Below the pieces are notes generated by a model that made no database searches, was not told the origin of the DNA, and saw only the letters and a program-made list of their open reading frames with translations. Below are positions 58,715-64,000 of a stretch of 64,000 bases of DNA, one piece after another. The DNA is from an uncultured Clostridia bacterium (GTDB lineage: Bacteria; Bacillota; Clostridia; Oscillospirales; Acutalibacteraceae), in assembly GCA_946555465.1 (NCBI GenBank), contig CAMNST010000007.1, positions 62,001 through 126,000 on the forward strand, given 5' to 3'. Positions within the stretch are counted from its first letter, which is position 1. Every line of letters begins with the position of its first letter. Position numbers and translations under genes: made by a program.

Positions 58715-59686
58715 ATGGGCATTTTTTCAATATTCAAAAAAGGCTTAAAGAAGACAAGAGACGAAGGCATTACTGCTCAGATGGACGAGGTAATGGAGTC
58801 TTATGAAGAAATAACAGACGAACTTTTTGACGAACTCGAAGAAATTCTTATTATGGGTGATGTAGGTATGCCTACCGCCGAAAGAGTTATCCGTGACCTC
58901 AAAAGCAAAATTGAAAACGATAAGATTAAAGACGTTAAACAGGTTCGCGAAACGATGAAAGATATTGTTTCGGGTATTGTATGGGGCGGAAGTTATCTTC
59001 GGCTTCGCTCAAAACCGTCAATTATTCTTGTTATCGGTGTAAACGGAGTGGGTAAAACAACCACAATCGGAAAACTTGCCCTGAGACTTAAAGATCAGAA
59101 CAGAAAAGTTATCTTAGGTGCTGCCGATACTTTTCGTGCGGCTGCTATTGAGCAACTTCAGGTATGGGCAGACAGAGCAGATGTTGATCTTATTAAACAC
59201 GCTGAAGGTGCCGATCCTGCCGCTGTGGTTTATGATACAATTCAGGCAGGCAAATCAAGAGGCTCTGATGTTATCATTATTGATACGGCAGGCAGACTTC
59301 ATAATAAGAAAAATCTTATGGATGAACTTAATAAAATCAGCCGTGTTATTGAAAGAGAACTTCCTGATGCATCTAAAGAAATTCTTCTTGTTCTTGATGC
59401 AACAACAGGTCAGAATGCCGTTAATCAGGCTAAAGATTTTAAGGATGCAGCAGGCATTACCGGTATTGTTCTTACAAAACTTGACGGAACAGCAAAAGGC
59501 GGTGTGGTTCTTGCAATAAATAATGAACTTGATGTTCCGGTAAAATTTGTCGGTGTCGGTGAGCAGATTAATGACCTGCAGCCGTTTGATGCCGATGCAT
59601 TTGCTTCGGCTTTGTTTGATGCAAAAATTCCCGACGATGACAGGGAGATAACAGATTTTATAACAAATGATAATGACGGAGAGTAA
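58715..59686 (+). CDS. ftsY: Signal recognition particle receptor FtsY
   Basis: GTPase that docks the signal recognition particle at the membrane, 323 aa. NG domains only, as in most Gram-positives with a short N-terminal helix (IFKKGLKKTRDE). G-motifs: GVNGVGKTTTIGKLA (about 109-123), DTFRAAAIEQL, DTAGRLHNKKNLMDEL and TKLDGTAKGG. It is coupled to smc, as often in Firmicutes, and rdgB starts two bases after its stop. Confidence 0.97.
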   Translation: MGIFSIFKKGLKKTRDEGITAQMDEVMESYEEITDELFDELEEILIMGDVGMPTAERVIRDLKSKIENDKIKDVKQVRETMKDIVSGIVWGGSYLRLRSKPSIILVIGVNGVGKTTTIGKLALRLKDQNRKVILGAADTFRAAAIEQLQVWADRADVDLIKHAEGADPAAVVYDTIQAGKSRGSDVIIIDTAGRLHNKKNLMDELNKISRVIERELPDASKEILLVLDATTGQNAVNQAKDFKDAAGITGIVLTKLDGTAKGGVVLAINNELDVPVKFVGVGEQINDLQPFDADAFASALFDAKIPDDDREITDFITNDNDGE

Positions 59687-59688
59687 TT

Positions 59689-60276
59689 ATGGATTTTATT
59701 CTTGCAACAAATAATATGAAAAAACTTGCAGAAATGCAGCGTATTCTTTCACCTCTCGGAGTTAATGTTGTAACTGCAAAAACGCTCGGTATAACGCTTG
59801 AAGATGTTGAGGAAGACGGCGAAACTTTTGAAGATAATGCAAAAATCAAAGCATATGCCGCATGCAGAGCAACAAATATGCCCGCTATTGCCGATGATTC
59901 CGGTTTGTGTGTAGATTATCTTGATGGTGCGCCCGGTATCTTTTCTGCAAGATTTGCAGGCGAACATGGCAATGATGAACTGAATAATGACCTGCTTCTT
60001 GAAAAACTTGATGGAGTTGAACTCAAAGACAGAACAGCACATTATGTCTGTGCAATTTGCTGTGTTTTTCCTGATGGAAAAGAGATTGTTGTCAGAGGCG
60101 AGTGCAATGGTGTAATCGGTTTTGAACGGGACGGAAACGAAGGTTTCGGATATGATCCGCTGTTTCTTGTAGATGGCAAAGCATTCGGCAGATATACTGC
60201 AGAAGAGAAAGATAAAATCAGCCACAGAGGTAACGCTCTCAGGCTTTTAACGAAAGAATTAAAGAAGGTACTGTAA
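59689..60276 (+). CDS. rdgB: Non-canonical purine NTP pyrophosphatase (RdgB/HAM1)
   Basis: Removes dITP, dXTP and ITP from nucleotide pools; 195 aa. Family marks: FILATNNMKKLAEMQRIL with the T/SxNxxK motif, IADDSGLCVDYLDGAPGIFSARFAG around 65-88, and EGFGYDPLFLVDGK and ISHRGNAL near the end. Two bases after ftsY and one before yhbY, so all are in one transcript. Confidence 0.95.
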   Translation: MDFILATNNMKKLAEMQRILSPLGVNVVTAKTLGITLEDVEEDGETFEDNAKIKAYAACRATNMPAIADDSGLCVDYLDGAPGIFSARFAGEHGNDELNNDLLLEKLDGVELKDRTAHYVCAICCVFPDGKEIVVRGECNGVIGFERDGNEGFGYDPLFLVDGKAFGRYTAEEKDKISHRGNALRLLTKELKKVL

Positions 60277-60277
60277 T

Positions 60278-60706
60278 ATGATAACATCAAAAGAAAGGGC
60301 ATCATGGCGAGCAAAAGCAAATTCCCTTGAGCCGATTATTCAACTTGGCAAAGAGGGTATAAGCGAAAATCTGATTTCACAGATTGATGATACTCTTGAT
60401 GCAAGAGAACTTATAAAAATCAGAGTTCATCTTGAAACTGCGCCCAAAAAGCCAAAAGAACTTGCCGGTGAACTTGCAGAGGCTCTTCAGGCTGAAGTTA
60501 TTCAGGTTATCGGCGGAATAATTGTTCTTTACAGAGAAGCAGACGAAGAAAGAATTGCTCTGAAAAAGAAAAAACGCGGTGCGGGAACAGCAAAGGCTGT
60601 TGCTAAGAAAAAAGTTAAAATAAAAGGAAAAAGACAGCGTCAGCGCGAAAAGGAAGAAAAAAATCCTTATGCTAAATATGACCGCCCTAAATTCAGAGGA
60701 AGATAG
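60278..60706 (+). CDS. yhbY: YhbY-family RNA-binding protein with basic tail
   Basis: A 142 aa CRM-domain protein that binds pre-50S ribosomal particles. The CRM fold covers about residues 1-95: KANSLEPIIQLGKEGISENLI, LIKIRVHLETAPKKP and a GGIIVLYRE strand. The usual family length is about 95-100; here a lysine- and arginine-rich tail of about 45 residues follows (KKKKRGAGTAKAVAKKK and KGKRQRQREKEEK), possibly an extra RNA-binding arm. It sits tight between rdgB and nadD. Confidence 0.9.
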   Translation: MITSKERASWRAKANSLEPIIQLGKEGISENLISQIDDTLDARELIKIRVHLETAPKKPKELAGELAEALQAEVIQVIGGIIVLYREADEERIALKKKKRGAGTAKAVAKKKVKIKGKRQRQREKEEKNPYAKYDRPKFRGR

Positions 60707-60714
60707 GGGCCTTT

Positions 60715-61314
60715 ATGAAAATAGGAATTTTCGGCGGAGCATTCAATCCTGTTCATAACGGACATATAAATCTTGCAAAAAACTATGCAGACAGTCTTGA
60801 ACTTGACAAGGTTATTTTTATACCGACTGCTGTTCCGCCTCATAAAACTTCACATCATCTTGCTTCTCAGCAGGACCGTATGAATATGCTGAAACTTGCC
60901 GTTTGTGACAACCGTTTTGAAATATCTGATATTGAGTTTAAACGGCAGGGAAAATCATATACTTATGATACTATAAAACAACTTAAAGAAATTTATCCCG
61001 ATGACCGTTTTTATCTGATTATCGGTGCAGATCAGTTTCTTACTTTCAGCAAATGGTACAAATGGCAGGAAATACTTGAAAATGCAGTTATCTGCACTTC
61101 TGCAAGAGAAGACGATGACGAAAGAAAAAAAATGATTGATTTTGCCAAAGAACTTAATCTGACGGAAAAAGATTTTTATTTATCACCATATCCTGTTTAC
61201 AGGCTCAGTTCAAGTGAGATACGCGAAAAAATTAAAGCAGGTTATGATGTAAAAAACTGCGTACCCGAAGGTGTTTGGCAATATATTATAAAAAAGGGAC
61301 TTTACAGTGTATAA
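60715..61314 (+). CDS. nadD: Nicotinate-nucleotide adenylyltransferase
   Basis: Converts nicotinate mononucleotide and ATP to deamido-NAD; 199 aa. N-terminal GIFGGAFNPVHNGHINLA contains the nucleotidyltransferase HxGH motif, and the late SSSEIREKIKAG (about 163-174) is the ISSTxIR-like motif. Normal length. Eight bases after yhbY, and it overlaps yqeK by eight bases. NadD, YqeK and RsfS form a standard Firmicute set. Confidence 0.95.
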   Translation: MKIGIFGGAFNPVHNGHINLAKNYADSLELDKVIFIPTAVPPHKTSHHLASQQDRMNMLKLAVCDNRFEISDIEFKRQGKSYTYDTIKQLKEIYPDDRFYLIIGADQFLTFSKWYKWQEILENAVICTSAREDDDERKKMIDFAKELNLTEKDFYLSPYPVYRLSSSEIREKIKAGYDVKNCVPEGVWQYIIKKGLYSV

Positions 61315-61888
61315 TATTGAAGAATATAAAAATGTAATCAGAAAACGCCTTTCAAATTACAGATATTATCATTCACTCTGTGTTGCCGAAAGTGCAAAGC
61401 AACTTGCCGAAAGATACGGTGCAGATGTGCAAAAGGCTGAAGTTGCCGGCATACTTCACGATGTTATGAAGGAGTCGCCCAAAAGTGAGCAACTTGAGGT
61501 TATCAAAGCAGCAGGAATGACGATTTCGGATTTGGAAAAGTCGCACAAAAAGTTTTATCATCAGATTTCCGGTGCGGCGTATGCAAAGGCAAAACTGAAT
61601 ATTGATGACGAAGAAATACTTAGTGCAATAAGATATCATACAACCGGAAGAGCCAATATGACTCTTATGGAGCAGATTGTTTATCTTGCTGATTTTATAT
61701 CGGCAGACAGAGATTATGACGATGTTGACATCATGCGCAAAAAGGTTGATGAAAGCAAGGAAGCGGGAATGATTTATTCAACTGCTTACACAATAACTTC
61801 TGTTATAGAAAAGAAAAGAATTCTTCATCCTGATACGGTTGAAGCATATAACTGGCTTATAAATTCTCAGTCTGAAAAAACAGAATAA
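61307..61888 (+). CDS. yqeK: HD-domain phosphohydrolase YqeK (Ap4A hydrolase-type)
   Basis: A 193 aa HD-superfamily hydrolase; relatives symmetrically split diadenosine tetraphosphate. HD motifs: YHSLCVAESAKQLAERYG (His at about 22), AGILHDVMKES (about 48-58), and the later IRYHTTGRANM and LADFISADRDYDDVD metal sites. The start is GTG, eight bases inside the end of nadD, giving coupling; the family usually begins here. rsfS follows. Confidence 0.93.
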   Translation: MYNIEEYKNVIRKRLSNYRYYHSLCVAESAKQLAERYGADVQKAEVAGILHDVMKESPKSEQLEVIKAAGMTISDLEKSHKKFYHQISGAAYAKAKLNIDDEEILSAIRYHTTGRANMTLMEQIVYLADFISADRDYDDVDIMRKKVDESKEAGMIYSTAYTITSVIEKKRILHPDTVEAYNWLINSQSEKTE

Positions 61889-61909
61889 TCATAAAGGAAT
61901 GTGAAAAAA

Positions 61910-62263
61910 ATGGATGCAAAAGAAATCGTAAAAACAGCGGTCATGGCTATTGACAGCAAAAAGGGCGAAAATATCGAAGTTATCGGCATAACAGATTTAA
62001 CGATTCTTGCAGATTACTTTGTTATTGCTACGGGTACAAGTTCAACCCAGGTTAAAGCACTTGCAGATGAGGTTGAATTCAAACTTTCCGAAGCAGGTGT
62101 TTCACCGCATCATATTGAAGGTGAAAAATCACCTTGGGTATGCCTTGATTTTAATTCGGTAGTTATCCATATTTTCTACAAAGATCAGCGTGAGTTTTAC
62201 CAACTTGAGCGTTTGTGGGAAGATGGCGAAAAAATAGATATTGCAAATTTTTTGGAGGATTAA
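61910..62263 (+). CDS. rsfS: Ribosome silencing factor RsfS
   Basis: Binds L14 on the large ribosomal subunit and blocks joining with the small one during starvation; 117 aa from this start. Typical sequence: LADYFVIATGTSSTQVKALADEV, GEKSPWVCLDFNSVVIHIF and FYQLERLWED. ATG 61910 matches the family start MDAKE; a GTG three codons upstream (61901) is the alternative, since GGA lies 3 or 12 bases away and neither spacing is ideal. Ends 3 bases before leuS. Confidence 0.95.
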   Translation: MDAKEIVKTAVMAIDSKKGENIEVIGITDLTILADYFVIATGTSSTQVKALADEVEFKLSEAGVSPHHIEGEKSPWVCLDFNSVVIHIFYKDQREFYQLERLWEDGEKIDIANFLED

Positions 62264-62266
62264 CAT

Positions 62267-64000
62267 ATGGAATACAATTTTAAGAAAATCGAAACAAAAT
62301 GGCAGAATGTCTGGTACAGCCGGAATACTTTTGCAGCAAAACAGGACTATTCTCTTCCTAAGTTTTACTGCCTTGTTGAATTCCCTTATCCGTCAGGTCA
62401 GGGTCTTCATGTAGGTCATCCGCGTTCTTATACTGCACTTGATATTGTTGCCCGTAAAAAGAGACTTCAGGGGTATAATGTTCTTTACCCTATGGGATGG
62501 GATGCTTTTGGTCTTCCTACCGAAAATTTTGCTATTAAAAATCATATCCATCCTGAAGAAGTGACAAAGAATAATGTTGCCCATTTTAAAGCGCAACTTC
62601 AGGCCCTCGGTTTTTCTTTTGACTGGACAAGAGAAATCAATACCACTGACCCGTCATATTATAAATGGACCCAGTGGATTTTCCTTCAGTTATTTAAAAA
62701 AGGCCTTGCCTATAAAAAGGAAATGGCAGTAAACTGGTGCACTTCATGCAAATGTGTGCTTGCAAATGAAGAAGTTGTAAACGGTGTCTGCGAACGCTGC
62801 GGCAGCGAAGTTATCAGAAAAAATCAGAGCCAGTGGATGCTTAAAATTACGGAATATGCGCAGCGTCTTGTTGATGATTTGGATGATCTTGAATTTATTG
62901 ACAGAGTAAAAGTTCAGCAGAAAAACTGGATTGGCAGATCAACAGGTGCAGAAGTTGATTTCGGCACAACACTTGGTGATACGCTTACGGTTTATACAAC
63001 AAGACCCGATACTCTTTTCGGTGCAACTTATATGGTTATTTCACCCGAGCATCCGCTTATTGAAAAGTGGGCAGATAATCTTTCAAATATTGATGAAGTT
63101 CGCAGATATCAGGATGAGGCTGCCCACAAATCAGATTTTGAAAGAACTGAACTCAACAAAGATAAAACTGGTGTAAAACTTGAGGGTGTAATGGGTATCA
63201 ATCCCGTAAATGATACAGAAATACCTATTTTCATTTCAGACTATGTACTTACTTCTTACGGAACAGGTGCAATTATGGCTGTTCCTGCCCATGATACACG
63301 TGACTGGGAATTTGCAAAGAAATTCGATTTGCCTATTATTGAGGTTGTTGCCGGTTCTGAAGTGGGCGTTGAAAACGAGGCATTTACCGACTGCTATACA
63401 GGCAAACTTGTAAATTCACAGTTTCTTACAGGTATGACGGTTGAAGAGGCAAAAGTTGCCATTACAGAGTGGCTCACAAAAGAGGGTAAGGGTCATCAGA
63501 AAGTCAACTTCAAACTCCGTGACTGGGTATTTTCACGCCAGAGATACTGGGGCGAGCCTATTCCGATTGTTAAATGTGACGAGTGCGGTTATGTTCCTGT
63601 TCCCGAAAGCGAACTTCCGCTCAGACTTCCTATGGTTGATTCCTATGAACCTACCGATACAGGAGAGTCACCTCTTGCAAAAATGACAGACTGGGTTAAT
63701 ACCGTATGTCCTTGCTGCGGAAAACCTGCTAAAAGAGAAACCGACACAATGCCGCAGTGGGCAGGCTCATCATGGTATTTCCTCAGATATATGGACCCTC
63801 ATAATGACAATGAACTTGTTTCACCGGAAGCAGTTAAATATTGGGGCCCTGTCGACTGGTATAATGGCGGTATGGAGCATACTACACTTCATCTTCTCTA
63901 TTCACGTTTCTGGCATAAGTTCCTTTATGATATCGGTGTTGTTCCTACCAAAGAGCCGTATGCAAAGCGTACTTCACATGGAATGATTCTTGGTGAAAAC
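62267..64000 (+). CDS. leuS: Leucyl-tRNA synthetase, N-terminal part (cut by window)
   Basis: Class I synthetase charging tRNA-Leu. The first 578 codons are present, open to the window edge. HIGH motif in [10 protein letters not shown] (about 45-54), a zinc-ribbon-like region ([21 protein letters not shown]) near 160, and the CP1 editing domain from about 225 to 420 including [16 protein letters not shown] and [15 protein letters not shown]. Another cysteine set (CDECG and CPCCG) is near 440-490. The KMSKS part lies beyond the window. GGAGG eight bases upstream; no T-box, as it is within the operon. Confidence 0.97.
   Translation, partial: MEYNFKKIETKWQNVWYSRNTFAAKQDYSLPKFYCLVEFPYPSGQGLHVGHPRSYTALDIVARKKRLQGYNVLYPMGWDAFGLPTENFAIKNHIHPEEVTKNNVAHFKAQLQALGFSFDWTREINTTDPSYYKWTQWIFLQLFKKGLAYKKEMAVNWCTSCKCVLANEEVVNGVCERCGSEVIRKNQSQWMLKITEYAQRLVDDLDDLEFIDRVKVQQKNWIGRSTGAEVDFGTTLGDTLTVYTTRPDTLFGATYMVISPEHPLIEKWADNLSNIDEVRRYQDEAAHKSDFERTELNKDKTGVKLEGVMGINPVNDTEIPIFISDYVLTSYGTGAIMAVPAHDTRDWEFAKKFDLPIIEVVAGSEVGVENEAFTDCYTGKLVNSQFLTGMTVEEAKVAITEWLTKEGKGHQKVNFKLRDWVFSRQRYWGEPIPIVKCDECGYVPVPESELPLRLPMVDSYEPTDTGESPLAKMTDWVNTVCPCCGKPAKRETDTMPQWAGSSWYFLRYMDPHNDNELVSPEAVKYWGPVDWYNGGMEHTTLHLLYSRFWHKFLYDIGVVPTKEPYAKRTSHGMILGEN

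Overview
The window is AT-rich, densely coded DNA from a low-GC Gram-positive bacterium. Gene content points to an uncultured gut Clostridia-type Firmicute: CDP-glycerol glycerophosphotransferases, a BMP/Nup nucleoside ABC transporter, a split (two-subunit) transketolase, an L20-type infC-rpmI-rplT leader, an smc-ftsY-rdgB-yhbY-nadD-yqeK-rsfS-leuS order typical of Firmicutes, and a fucosidase-rich glycan cluster. There are no outer-membrane genes. The order or family is an inference that cannot be settled from this sequence alone. I saw no rRNA, tRNA, CRISPR array, transposase or prophage.

Layout. 1-1275: end of the ATP synthase operon (atpD partial, atpC). 1342-1952: two small minus-strand genes. 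2188-7847: xanthine phosphoribosyltransferase followed by a nucleoside ABC transporter. 7896-8802: an acetyltransferase and a YccF protein. 8925-14031 (minus): a complete phosphorelay of REC-HD-GYP-PAS-GGDEF protein, Hpt protein and hybrid histidine kinase. 14137-14859 (minus): DUF5131 protein. 15003-27298: glycan degradation locus with two GH29 fucosidases, a GH123/DUF6067-like protein, GH16, GH18-like, two metallophosphoesterases and an AraC regulator. 27894-28637 (minus): YebC. 28779-36779: glyA, two teichoic-acid-type polymerases, an aminotransferase and trpS. 37549-42377: an unusual operon of two SCP2-like proteins around a class III aminotransferase and a split transketolase. 42538-45483: pyk, GNAT, mltG. 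45499-46858: the infC operon with its leader RNA. 47018-64000: a long housekeeping run of rRNA methyltransferase, dprA, topA, trmFO, plsX, rnc, radical SAM, smc, ftsY, rdgB, yhbY, nadD, yqeK, rsfS and leuS (cut by the window end).

The most novel-looking object is a unit present twice on the minus strand (27336-27842 and 36853-37355). It has a strong promoter, an RNA of about 160-175 nt that begins with a very long hairpin and ends in a UUCG-capped intrinsic terminator, and then a gene for a 91-94 aa helical protein reached only by read-through. The hairpin arms, a loop-to-downstream pairing and a possible antiterminator all keep their pairing although the bases differ between copies. The protein differs at only about four positions before its C-terminal tail, with most DNA changes silent. 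This looks like a self-contained RNA-controlled gene family. The second candidate new system is the SCP2-aminotransferase-transketolase operon that starts next to the second copy.
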